64,000 nucleotides of DNA from Takakia lepidozioides (Eukaryota; Streptophyta; Takakiopsida; Takakiales; Takakiaceae), in NCBI GenBank assembly GCA_030704615.1, contig CM060734.1, forward strand, positions 10,728,001 through 10,792,000, written 5' to 3'. Positions 1 to 9,897 of this stretch are shown here, in pieces. The position numbers and the translations under genes are program-made. Numbering within the stretch: the first letter of the stretch is position 1; each line of letters begins with the position of its first letter. A model generated the notes under the pieces. The model did no database searches. It saw only the letters and a list, made by a program, of their open reading frames with translations, and was not told the DNA's origin.

Positions 1-1576
1 AATTCTTCACGGAGACTACTTACATGATGGCGTTTGGCGCAGCCCAGAATTGAAAGCTTCCAGTAAACCCTTTGAATAACACCCAATTAAAAAATCTTCC
101 GACCAACAAGCTGTCAAGGGCAGAATCTCTTAGTTCTCTGTCAAAAAGGCTCCAAAATTTAGCATGTTTATCATCATCCACGCAATGCTCAACCATCAGT
201 GACCATGGCAGCGAGAAATATCGTAAGGGTTTTCTGGTAAGGGCTTGGTTGTTGACGAATCCCTCTCAAGAAACACCAACTCCTTCCACGGCAAGTCAAA
301 GACTGCTAATTACATCTGTGGACTAAAACACTCACCTCAGTGCACAGGATGCCACAGATTACTTGAGTGACCTGCTCTCAATTCCTCACGAAGTTTCTGG
401 TCTAGCCTCAGCCCAGTCACACAGTGTGTGTGGAGACAAAGCCTCAGAAATCCCTCAGCGGCAGAGCGGGGCCGAGAGACGAGCAGAGCCATATCTTGGA
501 AGCATGGGCCTCCCTCCCGTTATAGCAAAGTCTTGCCGTGCCTGTCTAATAAGGGGGCTCCTACTTTATTGGCTCCTCCCTTAAGGAACCACGCAGAGGT
601 GCTTTTCTCCTGATGTACCTTCACCACTTAATACCTACCTATCAAGATAATGCCCTCCAATCAATAACCATTTGTAATAGACTGTAGACTTTTCATCCAT
701 GCACTGTTATCTATCCATCCATCCAACCCCTTGCGGAGGAGGAAAGTTTAACCTCCGTTTCATATATCACAAGAGGAAACGTCACCCCATATCACGAAAC
801 AAATCATACACACAGGCCATAGCGCCATAGCAGGAATTGAACCCCGAACTTGCACTTATCAAAGAGCTAAGAGAAATTTAGGTTTAGGAAAGCAGAGAGC
901 CCGGTGCCTGTGCGCCGTTTCTTTCCCGGGTGCTCTGCACGATTTTGAGGGGCTCCAAGGCGACCAGATTGCGAGTACAAGAGTGAGGCACTGTGGAGTA
1001 ATAGCTACAAGAAATCTGCAACGTTAGATGGCAATTGGAAGCAGCAGCAGCACAGCTGATAAAATTAGGCACTTCCACCTACAAGATCTCTGGTACTTAC
1101 TGGCATGTTCGGAAAGTATGTGAGGGAGGAAAGCGATCTGTTGTTGCTCTGAATTGTGAATAGAAGAAATTTCAGTTCAGTAGTTCCTAACTATTGGTGT
1201 CTTGAGCTCTGTGGATTTTCTTAGCATCGCAATGGCACTCAACGATGGTTGTCTATACGGGTTTTCCGGTCATGCCATTGCCCCCCCAAAAAGCTAGAGA
1301 GTGACGCTCTTCAGGACCATCAGGTACATAGTTGTTGCACCTCTGTTCGCCAAATTTCAATATCTTGAGGCTGAACATAAAGCCTGGGTCCTGCTGGGGT
1401 CTGCTAGTCAGCTCGCACACAGCAGATTGATGTTTGTGTGAAGAGCTTGCTGGAGGAAATCTGGAAAACCTGAATTAATTGTTTATATGAAGGTAAGTCC
1501 CACTTCTGGACTTAAATATCAGCAGTACCAAGACTGCCCTTCCCTCACCCATGTCAGAAACTGGAAACGAGTGCAG
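1..1576. other. No gene recognised
   Basis: Only short open frames without recognisable domains or compositional support. On the minus strand around 830-849 there is a sequence close to the RNA polymerase III B box (GGTTCAATTCC), but I cannot place a full tRNA fold around it. No coding or structural call is made. Confidence 0.5.
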
Positions 1577-1745
1577 GGTTTTATGCCTAACTTTTGTTCG
1601 GACATTCTGCACGATTCCAACATGGCCTTACAAACGTCGGCTTCCAAGTCAGGTTCATCTTAACAGGGTCAATTCGTCAGTTCCTCATTCAGGTACTCGA
1701 AAATCTCCTCTTCCCTTTCTGCCAGGGCTTCACCTGTTGAACATG
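1577..1745 (-). repeat. LINE tail fragment, copy of 52241-52410
   Basis: This stretch resembles 52241-52410 with scattered mismatches and small indels. Shared blocks include TATGCCTAAC, TTTTGTTCGGACATTCT, CCAAGTCAG and ATTCAGGTACTC. The second copy lies beside a minus-strand open frame with a LINE-type zinc-binding tail (CX2C followed by H and C). I therefore read this as a shorter, more decayed fragment of the same non-LTR family. It holds no usable reading frame. Confidence 0.6.
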
Positions 1746-2324
1746 ACACTTTAGATCTGCTTGAACATGACACTTTTGCTAGGGTTTGGGTTTGTTCTTC
1801 TTTTTATCTCTTGTGGTGCTGATGTGATCATTCCGTGTCATCGATGTTACCTATCCCCAGCTAGACCAACAGACAATTGCTTTCCGATGTGGTCAGTCAA
1901 GTGGCTTGAAATATTGTAAGTGCTGTGGCAAGGGAGAAATTTGCAGAGGCTGAAATCTCTTCTTTCTATGGAAGATGAAAGGATGTGCCAGGTACCATGC
2001 TGGAACTGAAACTATTTCTCAGAACAAATGGCACTGCTCCAAGAATCTAGGTGCTTATCCTCATGGCATTTTGTAGGACATTAGAGAACCAATATTTGTG
2101 CAGAGGTGAAGGGAAGTTAGAGTAACCGTTTGATTGCTTATGCAAGAGATGGTGCTGGGTGGCGGCGGCAAGGGATTCTCATTTCTCTCCAAACTGGTGT
2201 GAAGATGGAGGGTTGGCTGCCTCATCAGAATTCAGAAGAAAACTTGCCATGTCTGTCTGATTGGGTTTATGCCAGGAGCTCCCGAGCTTTTCCATATGCA
2301 CGCATGGATGTGCCGAGCCCGGTC

Positions 2325-2660
2325 ATCATATTCGGTTTATCACATTCATCATATTCAGTCCTCATATTCAGTTCATCATATTCAGCTCCCCGCAAATTTA
2401 TCCCCGCAAATTTATCCCTTCAGATTTATCCGTCCAGCTCTCTCATATTCACTTTCTCTCATTGGGCCCTCGATGGCCTGTTTGTTGAGCAGTAGGCTCT
2501 GTAAATTCACTGGACGGTAAAGGAACTTTATCTTTATCCCTCAATTTTATCACAATGCCTTCCATTTTTCAGTTCCTTTGAGTTTTATCACATGGAATTC
2601 TATTACATTCAATTCTATTCAATTCCAATTCCATCACATTCAATTTTATCTTTTTGCATT
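2325..2660. repeat. AT-rich degenerate short repeats
   Basis: Short units recur. TCATATTCA-like words repeat between about 2325 and 2390, CGCAAATTTATCCC occurs twice at 2393-2420, and ATTCAATTCTATTCAATTCC-like words occur between 2600 and 2645. Open frames here are by-products of the repeats. The block abuts the outer end of the LTR that starts at 2667. Confidence 0.6.
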
Positions 2661-2666
2661 TGTTCA

Positions 2667-3190
2667 TGTAAAGCCAGATTCTTGGCCACCCGGTTATTCC
2701 TCTTCCTCTACGGGTATTGAGCTATCACGGGGATGTGTGCTCGGTAAAGCATGCTAATGAGATAGGCAGGATCCAACGGAGAGGAGTCAGAATCACTCGC
2801 ACGGTTTAACAACTCATCCTCACTCACACCTTCTTCATCCAAAACTCACACACAGGTACAGCAGGGTTTACACACAAACGTACACTGCCGCCTCAAACGT
2901 CGTGTTAATCTCTTTTATAAACGAAGGCCCACAATCTCATCTAACCAAGTGGCAAGCCCTGATTGGTCACTTGGATGTCATCCGGGTGTCTGTCCAGATA
3001 GGACGTCACCTCATTCTACTTTAGAGATAAACTATTTTAGAGATAAACTAGCTGTTAACATAAGACGATACTTAGTTTAAAAATAGATTGTTTCCAGCTG
3101 GTTTCATCCAAGGCCTTTTTCAACGGTCATCATCCAACGTCTGTTCATCCAAATGTCGAAAAGGTAGGTAGAAGGAATCTGGCCATTACA
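2667..3190 (-). repeat. Solo-side LTR (3' LTR) of a Ty3/gypsy element
   Basis: The ends are TGTA...TACA, and the inverted match extends to about 15 bases: on the minus strand it starts TGTAATGGCCAGATTC and ends GAATCTGGCTTTACA. A TATAAAA box lies inside on the minus strand near 2917-2924, as expected of an LTR promoter. A decayed gypsy integrase on the same strand sits immediately upstream (3552 onward). That position makes this the 3' LTR. The matching 5' LTR is not in the window. Confidence 0.75.
2917..2924 (-). promoter_or_regulatory. TATA box of the LTR
   Basis: On the minus strand the LTR contains TTTATAAAAGAG, the only strong TATA-like signal within the 2667-3190 LTR and in a position suited to a U3 promoter. 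This is a sequence call only. Confidence 0.45.
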
Positions 3191-3704
3191 TATGTAAAGC
3201 CTCCTGGCACACAAAGAAGCGAGCTCCAGCGAGCTAGCTAAAAAAAACACTATGCTCAAGACAGGGAGCAATGGCACTCAAGGTCACACCAAGATATGAT
3301 GAAAAAACCGCAACAAGGAAAACCTTGCTCTGCAATTTGAGCGAAAGACAAAACCTTGTTGTGGAAAAACCCTATCTTATGAGGTGTGCAACCTGGAGAA
3401 CTACAAAGAAAAATGAGAGAGATCCTATGTAGGGAGCAGCTGAATAAAAGACATTGTCACGAAGAAGTCTAGGTAGCAACTGAATCAGAATCAAGCCGAG
3501 CACGCTTCTTCGGAGTTAAAACCACATGCTGATTCTCCACGTTGAGGCAGGTCAATCAAACTGCAGCTTAGAAGGGACCAGTTGAGAAACATGAACTGTC
3601 CCTGCAATCTCCACCGTAGAATGATGCTGAGGAAGAAGACGGTACTGTCGACCAGGCAGAATCGCATGAATCAGATAAGGCCCATCGATCCGCATCTTGG
3701 ATTT

Positions 3705-4538
3705 CACTACAACAGATCGCGGTATTTATGACTGTATATATGACTATTCTGCAGTCATAAACGATACATATGACTTCTATGACTGTAAGTCGTGCAAACC
3801 AAGTGAATACAATGAGTACATGATGGTACGCTCCAGATGACTACAGTCAGATGAACCAAATGATATCTCTCACTGCAGTCATATATACCATACTGCAGTC
3901 GCCGCTGCCGCGCCGCGTGAGGAGGCGCAATTGATTTTTTTATTTTTTCAAAAACACTTACAATTTTTTTTTTATAAAAATGTCAGACGTCGCGTCACAT
4001 CACGTTGCACCACGTGGCATAATGCATTTTTATAATAATAAAAAAACCACGTGGCAGCCCATCTAGGGTGCCACACTATCCCTAGCTCGACTACTAACCT
4101 ATGGCCATCATATCCATTTGATTGGAGTTTGAACCTGCAACCTCTTTGCTAGAAGATTATAGTTCACTACCTGCTAATCAATACACCCATTAGTCATTCA
4201 TGTGATCATATGGTGTTTTAATTGTATTATACATACCAAATTACAAAATCCCCAGTAATCATCATGACTATGTAACCTCATCCATGTACACTATAGTCAT
4301 GGAAATGACTATGAGTGGTGAGCTAAATCTGGTCAATTGCCGTTGACCAACCTTCCGCCCATTTCGAAGCCATGTAGTCATAAGGACGACTATTTAAATA
4401 GTCGTTCATATGACTACAGTCGTATGAACGACTGCAGGAGGTCAATTTCATATAGAAACATGTGCAGTCATGGTCAAAGTCAGGGAAACCATGACTACCG
4501 CGGATTGGCAGTCATAACTACCGCGATATGTTGTAGTG
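3705..4538. mobile_element. Non-autonomous CACTA (EnSpm)-type DNA transposon
   Basis: Both ends begin CACTACAACA and form inverted repeats of about 30 bases: CACTACAACAGATCGCGGTA on the left and CACTACAACATATCGCGGTA read inward from the right, both continuing into TATGACTG. The element is flanked by TTT on each side (3702-3704 and 4539-4541), the 3-bp duplication typical of CACTA transposons. Subterminal copies of short ATGACT/AGTCAT words cluster within about 200 bases of each end, as known CACTA elements show for transposase binding. The 834 bp encode no transposase, so movement would need a partner in trans. It interrupts a gypsy integrase, which gives the order of insertion. Confidence 0.9.
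4124..4180 (-). other. tRNA-like segment inside the CACTA element
   Basis: On the minus strand there is a good RNA polymerase III B box (GGTTCAAACTCC, about 4124-4136) preceded by GAGGTTGCA and, about 35 bases further upstream, an A-box-like TTAGCAGGTAGTG. Spacing and order match a tRNA or a tRNA-derived SINE head. No complete cloverleaf is claimed. It may be a tRNA relic captured by the transposon or a nested SINE. Confidence 0.4.
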
Positions 4539-4784
4539 TTTGATGACCTGTTTGTCAGGCTGCAATCGAACACAAACAGTCTGGCCTAGAGAAAAATTTT
4601 CAGAGTAAACAACCCTATGGTTATAATTTCTAGCCTGAGCAACTTGAGAAACCTAAATGTTGTGTTTAGCAGTCTCTAATAAACGCAAACGATGAGAAGT
4701 GAGGTGAATAAAAAAGTCTTCCCATATGATGGCCTCCTCAACCTGAGTTTGAAGCACATGGACATGAACAACGACGCAATGGCG

Positions 4785-4920
4785 TGAGCGCCCGAGCGTA
4801 CGCTCACGCAGGAGTGACGTGGCGTGAGCCTGCACGCTGACGTGGCGTGAGCGTCATGTCAGCATGCTGATGTGGCGGCAAATGATGACGTGACACTGTC
4901 CGTCATCTGCCACGTCAGCA
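4785..4920. repeat. GC-rich inverted repeats
   Basis: GTGAGCG at 4785-4791 pairs with CGCTCAC at 4802-4808. A longer hairpin has arms at about 4865-4890 and 4901-4920 (TGCTGATGTGGC against GCCACGTCAGCA) around a 10-base loop. The motif GACGTGGCGTGAGC is repeated between. The block lies at the broken edge of the gypsy integrase remnant, so it is probably part of another inserted element whose limits I cannot set. Confidence 0.55.
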
Positions 4921-5369
4921 TTAACATGCGCCGCCTATAACCGATGATGGTCTTATGACCGTGGAATTAATGCAGGGAATCTTGCCTAAATAAAATCAAG
5001 ACTACCATGAGGCCTACAATTGTAGTATCCAACATTGTGCAATTACAAATGTTTGTTCACTTTTACAATTATGAGGACGAGAAAATATCCTCACAAAGTG
5101 TGCGCCATAAAGGCTGCCACGGGAAGACCTTCCTCCCTCCTCAAATAACAATGAGAGTTAGGATCATCTTCAAAAGATGATTGTAGTGCATAGCGACAGC
5201 AAGACATGTAGACTTCGAACGGTGCAATGACAAATGTGCACTACCTAAAAGTTGTCACTCAGACCTCACTCCGTATAGTTGGAGGCCATATCATTGCACC
5301 GCCGACGAATTGATGTGAATTACACATTTCAAATCATGGTCGTCCACATACCACATTGCATAGTTGATG

Positions 5370-6549
5370 CTACCCATGTGTTGTATCCCGCTGCAATAGA
5401 GTATCGACCTCGTTGAAACTCATAGTGGCCTGGTGAATGAAGTTGTCACGTTTGGGATCGCAAACCATCCTCTTCAAAAATATGAAATACAAATGTTTGC
5501 AGGGTATGAATTTATCTCTCTTGCCCAAACTGGTTAATAGCATATTCACAAAATCAGGACATGTGCAATTGGGGAAATTGGAAACCGTGATGTCGTAGGT
5601 CCTGTCATGAACAGCAGATGTGGAAGTGATGATTGTGAATACCCGACCATATCCTGGATCGGGTACTTCCATGGTGCTTCCAACACGAGCTTGGAGCATT
5701 CTTGCGGACTCCACTTTGCCAAAGTGTTCAGCGGTTGGAGGGAAACGCCGAACGAGCTTTCCATCTCGTTTGGTTGGCCACAAGTCAGGATTTGCCGGGG
5801 GGACTCGGGAGGATGCAGAAGTAGTAGCACATGCATGGAGTTGGGGTTGTCTCGCAAGGGAAAAACCTGCCTCCTCCAGCATTTCAATCTCCTGAAAGCT
5901 GAGATATGTTCCCACCTTCACGGGCCAAACAGTTGGAGGAGATGGCTTCATCACTATGGAAGGACGCACAGTTCCATGCACACATCTGGCACAATCATCT
6001 GCGCAGAACCAGAACTTGTGGTTCTTGGCTTCTGGTTGACCGTATGGACGCATCAAACCCGTGAAAGTCGGAGCAGGAGTTCGGGCACCACCTCTGGATA
6101 TAGATGAAGTGCATTTTCTCGAAATTAGTTACCCTGATCGCTGTACATTTCACACGAGACCCTACACTTGTGCGTTTTATGTGCCAAACGTGGTCGGGGC
6201 ATGCGGACTCAAGCACATCAAGGGGGTTGTTTCTCTCCTGCACCATTTCAGTGGCACTATTTGATGCTGGAGCTTGCCGTCGTATTGGAGGTTCCTCCAC
6301 AATGGAGGTTCCGGACATGGAGCTGTCATGCAGGGGAACACGAGGTTTCGAGAAGTTATCACGGTCTGCCCTGTGCGAATCGGAATCCGAACCAGGTGGA
6401 GTGTTCAATTTCCTCTTACAGGAGCCGAATCTCTCATTCCCTTCAAGATGTGGAACTCTAGAAACAAGTGACGTTCCCTGGGCATACATGCTCACCGCCC
6501 GTGCTATCTTGATTGGATCCCCAGATCTGTTTGCAGCACGCAACATCAA
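5370..6549 (-). pseudogene. MULE C-terminus with SWIM zinc finger
   Basis: Two overlapping minus-strand frames (5995-6549 and 5370-6056) join across a frame change. The second contains the SWIM pattern CxCx(n)CxH: NCTCPDF, then about 20 residues later IPCKHLYFIF. SWIM fingers sit C-terminal to the catalytic core in plant MULE and FAR1-type transposases. A Cys-rich end (FWFCADDCARC) lies at the start of the 5370-6056 frame. Confidence 0.7.
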
Positions 6550-6600
6550 CTCCCATTTGTCCGGATCCTTGCCACCAATCCCACCTCGTAAGAAATCACG

Positions 6601-7278
6601 TTATCGGGTTTGTTGTTGCAAGGCACGTATCAAATCATCTGTTGTTGCCACATACAAATCCCGACCTCGTTTCCCAGACTGCTGCAACCATGCGTTGTGC
6701 ACAGTTTCTGCCAAATTGCAAGATGGCATGTCCGTCATTTCCTCAATGGACATGTTCTGCAAAGCGCTGAACCATACTTCAAAACAGTGAACAGAAAACA
6801 ACATAAAGAAAGCGAGGACACAATAAAATGGAAAGTAAATGTATGCATAAAGCAAGAAATATAAGCCTCGTACCACTGGCATGGCTGCTCCCCACTGTCT
6901 ATACCGGAAGTGCCAAAATGCCAGCCAATCTTCCAATGCTCTCATACTCTCAAGTGATGCAGCTCCAGAAGAGAACCACCAGACACGAATTGTCTGGAAC
7001 AAAGTGTCCGCCTCTTTCATTGTTCTAGCATCTTTGTACTCTTTGCACAATTTACGGTGCTGAGTCTGCATCTCTGGTTTGATGTCCGACTTTGTATGTT
7101 TTTCCAGAGATTGTGTCCAATGGAATAGACATGTACGCTCTCTTCCTCGCATTGGCACTTTTGGGTCGCCCGATCCGAAGACAATACGAACAGCATTGAA
7201 ATTTGCTTGAGCACTATCCGCCATGAAACCTGCGAAATTTGGAGATGGCAGCCCATGACACGTATCAGGGAATTCCAC
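6601..7278 (-). pseudogene. MULE transposase core, second part
   Basis: This segment continues the transposase after the frame change. FMADSAQANFNAVRIVFG matches the pattern around the second catalytic Asp of MULE transposases (acidic residue, then N-A-V and F-G). It is followed by LFHWTQSLEKH. A hydrophobic stretch at about 6800-6880 (LLYAYIYFPFYCVLAFF) looks like translated intron rather than protein. The sequence after it (SALQNMSIEEMTDMP) resumes a coding character. Confidence 0.6.
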
Positions 7279-8234
7279 ACGAGCTTCTGGGATTCCGTAT
7301 CCTCGGATTGCATGTCACAAACTGCAATTGTCATAACTCGTTGGTACACTGGATCGTAGACATGACAAGCCATTGTCGTCCAATCCTTCACTCGTTTCAC
7401 ATGATCAAACATAAGAAAACAGTTCTGCAAGTCCCCAGTCTTTTGCATCCGCTTCACGAGGCTAACCCCACTGCCCTCCCCAACAGTCGACATTTTGAAA
7501 AGAAAAACTTTGATGACACCTTGACCTGGGAATACATTGTCCTGGATGTAATCGTACTTGCTCACTCGTTTCAACTCCAAAATGTTGTCTATGTAGCCTC
7601 TGATACCAGAGCCCATTCTCAATACATTGATATGATGCCGAATGTTAGGTGAACTCAAAGTGGAGAAATGATCCATGACCAGGTCCAATGCTGCACCGTC
7701 AAGTTTAATCCCCACATAATCCCCTTCACTCAAAATATGGCTTTCCAAGAAGGACTTGCTTGCGCCAAGAGCAATTGCAGATGTTGTTGCGGATGGGTTT
7801 CTCCCGAACTCCTGTTTAATCAACCTCGATATTGTCTCAACACTCTCCCTGTAATCCCCCTTTGAGACAAGATGGTTATGGAATCCGAAATGCACACAAG
7901 CTCTTGTCATTATTTTCAAACGGTGGACAACATAGTACATTCTTGCTCCGCAGAGTGCCAAGCAGGATGGCACAAGTTTGCAGAATTTGCAGACGAAAGT
8001 GTTTGCCGGTGGTGGGGCAGTCCCAGGCTGAAATGGATTTTCCGCCAGACCCTCCCATTCGCTTTGATTATGAACCCCAGACTGAAGAAAGTGTTTGCAA
8101 TTCAAATTATCACACCTAAGGTGTCCATTGCAAACTGTTCTCCTGAAAACAAGCTTGTCATCATTCTGAATATTGGATGTTTTTGTTCTGCACCACGGGT
8201 GCCCGTCGTGTTTCTTGTCCATTCCATGCATCAT
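7017..8234 (-). pseudogene. MULE transposase core, first part
   Basis: The N-terminal end carries a Cys/His-rich stretch (HDGHPWC, then VCNGHLRCDNLNCKHF), which may bind zinc and DNA. Further on comes a MULE-like region with FDHVKRVKDWTTMACHVYDP, where the first catalytic Asp would be expected. After about residue 330 this frame stops resembling a transposase, and the similarity moves to the overlapping frame at 6601-7278. That indicates a one-base indel near 7260. Confidence 0.65.
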
Positions 8235-8252
8235 GATTGTTACACCTCCAAC

Positions 8253-8876
8253 TCACGGAGGAGGAGGCAGCTCGAATAGGATATCGCCATCAAAAGTCTC
8301 TGGCAAGAACTTCACAGGCACCTGCTTCAAAGATTTCCAATCAATTCCTCGCAACTCACTTTTGAATCCAGCCATTCTTCCCATCGCCCGTAATTTTGGA
8401 ATGACACTACAAATCTCTTCTTCATCAGCTTCTCCAACCACAGTAGGAAGGACTGGATTTGGAATTTCACTTATGTCATCATCGGACGAATCCGAAAGCT
8501 CAACGATTGGAGTGGAGGACGTCTGTTCTTTTTTCACCACCACCTCCCTCTTGTCGTCAACGACCGAAGCAGCAGTCCCGGGCGTCACATATGACCCAAG
8601 GGACTTTCGCCGAGGCTCTCCAAGTACTCTGTATCGACCAAGGCGCACTCTCCACTGGCTGATATGAGCCGTCTCATCACGGTTTTGGAAAGAGTATTTC
8701 AACAACTTCCCTTTCAAATCGTACACCTCTTTCTCCAAAAAGATGGAGCCATTCTGAAGCTAAAAACGGGTAGCCAAGACATGTTCCAAAACAATTGCAA
8801 ATCCATTGTCAAGGACTTCCTGGGAGAACGGCACTGGTTTGTCGTCAGAGAAGAACTCCGCTTCAGAGGAAGCCAT
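8253..8876 (-). pseudogene. MULE N-terminal acidic segment
   Basis: From ATG 8874-8876 the minus strand reads MASSEAEFFSDDKP onward, meets TAG at 8760-8762, and stays open to a TGA after a run of prolines (FELPPPP) at 8253. The next 7 kb piece lies in the same frame after that TGA. The segment is acidic and serine-rich (LSDSSDDDISE) with no recognised fold. Both stops look like point mutations in one original reading frame, although the second could instead be a splice donor (GTGAGT). Confidence 0.55.
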
Positions 8877-8938
8877 CTTCCTTCCTCGCGTACGTTGATA
8901 CCTTGCTATCGCACACCTTCAGTGTAAATCGGTTTACT

Positions 8939-9160
8939 GATGTCTCCAGAACACAGTTGAAGAATGAGCAGAGAATATGGCGGAGGAAGCTCAGACGACG
9001 ACTGTGCATATTCTGTTATTCCTTCCAGATATGTAGCCGTCCATTTTAAAGCTGTGTCGAGTTGTGATAGACTGTGACTAACTGTAATAGGCTGTGTACG
9101 GTTGTGTCGGGCTGTGTAAGACTATGTATGGCTGTGATTGACTGTGCAACCTTGTGTACC
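8939..9160 (+). repeat. Degenerate TGTGAC/GGCTGTGT repeats
   Basis: Between about 9055 and 9150 the words GACTGTGA, GGCTGTGT and GGTTGTGT recur with a spacing near 10 to 16 bases. The tract lies just outside the MULE N-terminus and could be a remnant of its terminal region, but no matching inverted copy is seen at the other end. Confidence 0.45.
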
Positions 9161-9194
9161 ACCCCCCTAAGCCTGTGTTCTAAGTCTACCAACA

Positions 9195-9277
9195 TAAATG
9201 TGCGCAAAAATTAAGGGTACCCCACAGAACCCATAAAACTGTCTAAGTCCCAGACAACCTTCTAACAACAGCCTAAT
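9195..9277 (+). repeat. Dispersed repeat, copy at 31573-31640
   Basis: The words GCAAAAATTAAGGGTACC, CCACAGA and GTCTAAGTCCCAGACA occur here and at 31573-31640 in the same order, with few mismatches over about 65-80 bases. Outside this block the two sites diverge. Neither copy is coding. It is a piece of an unnamed dispersed element. Confidence 0.7.
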
Positions 9278-9897
9278 CTGCTGTCGATGCAACTTCCTAC
9301 GGTTATCTTGACGCCAGAGTTCCACTCCATGGTCATCGCAGACACTGTCTAATTTCCTACGTGCTTTACCAATGATTTCCAGACAACTAATAAACTAACA
9401 TGTTTTGGCAGTACAATGCCGAAACCGTTTGTCTTATGATCAAAAACGATCTGAAAAGAAAAGTGTACCAATATATGCATCTACATATATGGCAACCAAT
9501 GGGGAACACTCGTCCCAATTGTAAGAGAATCCAAGATCTCTGGTTCGTAAAAATCCCCCTACTAGGGTGTCCCTGATATCCCTTAGAGTCAACAACTCCT
9601 TTGAGTAAAGATAAGAATAATTCCCCTCAGGCTCTTCCTCCTCGGAGAGAGTTCGAGTCTTCCGGGAGAGAGGAGAAAATAAAAGAAAAAGCCAAAAAAA
9701 ATGTTTCAAAACCACCCAGCTCGCCCTCTTCAGAGAGAGTTGGAGTTCCCAGATAAAAAAATACTTCAAAACCGCCACTCTCCCCCACCGGACTGGGTTC
9801 GAATCCCCTAGATGATGTAAGAGAGATATGCGCGGTGCAAATTGATGAATCTACTCTAAAATAGCCTTGGAAGGACTTTTGGTTCTATCCTACTTGA
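9278..9897. other. Non-coding, three tRNA B-box-like words
   Basis: GAGTTCGAGTCTTCC (about 9648), GAGTTGGAGTTCCC (about 9737) and GGTTCGAATCCCC (about 9797) resemble RNA polymerase III B boxes and sit about 60 to 90 bases apart. The flanking phrase TTCAAAACC occurs twice between them. They may be decayed tRNA-derived repeats. The open frame antisense to them has no recognisable domain and is not called. Confidence 0.35.

Larger units (their letters stand above)
3552..4835 (-). pseudogene. Ty3/gypsy integrase C-terminal remnant, split by a CACTA element
   Basis: Two minus-strand pieces (4539-4835 and 3552-3704) encode the end of a gypsy integrase. They include a segment reading GQTVCVRLQ, then KIDGP-like residues (RIDGPYLI), ending at a TGA at 3552-3554. 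The same order occurs in the plus-strand gypsy at 38.25-38.35 kb (GQTVCVRLQ, KIDGPHLIY), which confirms the identity. The DNA between the pieces is a separate transposon (3705-4538). Dropping it and one copy of the TTT duplication leaves the frame continuous. The upstream part of pol is missing beyond about 4835. The element is dead. Confidence 0.8.
5370..8876 (-). mobile_element. Mutator-like (MULE) transposase, decayed
   Basis: Minus-strand coding segments in order: an acidic N-terminal part from an ATG at 8874-8876, a Cys/His-rich DNA-binding-like part, a MULE-type DDE transposase core, and a C-terminal SWIM zinc finger. The frame is broken by TAG at 8760-8762, by TGA just before 8234, by a frame change near 7240-7280, by an intron-like or frameshifted break near 6780-6900, and by another frame change near 6000-6050. 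No terminal inverted repeats could be recognised, so the limits given are those of the coding remnant. The identity rests on the order of core and SWIM finger, a plant MULE hallmark. Confidence 0.75.

Noticed and set aside
830-880. tRNA gene on the minus strand
   Set aside because: Only a B-box-like word is convincing; acceptor and anticodon stems cannot be paired.
2130-2520. Overlapping open frames of 75 to 121 codons
   Set aside because: The translations are periodic (SYSVYHIHHIQ-like) because they run through short repeats.
6104-6790. 228-residue plus-strand open frame
   Set aside because: It is antisense to the MULE C-terminal segment, which carries a recognisable SWIM finger on the other strand.
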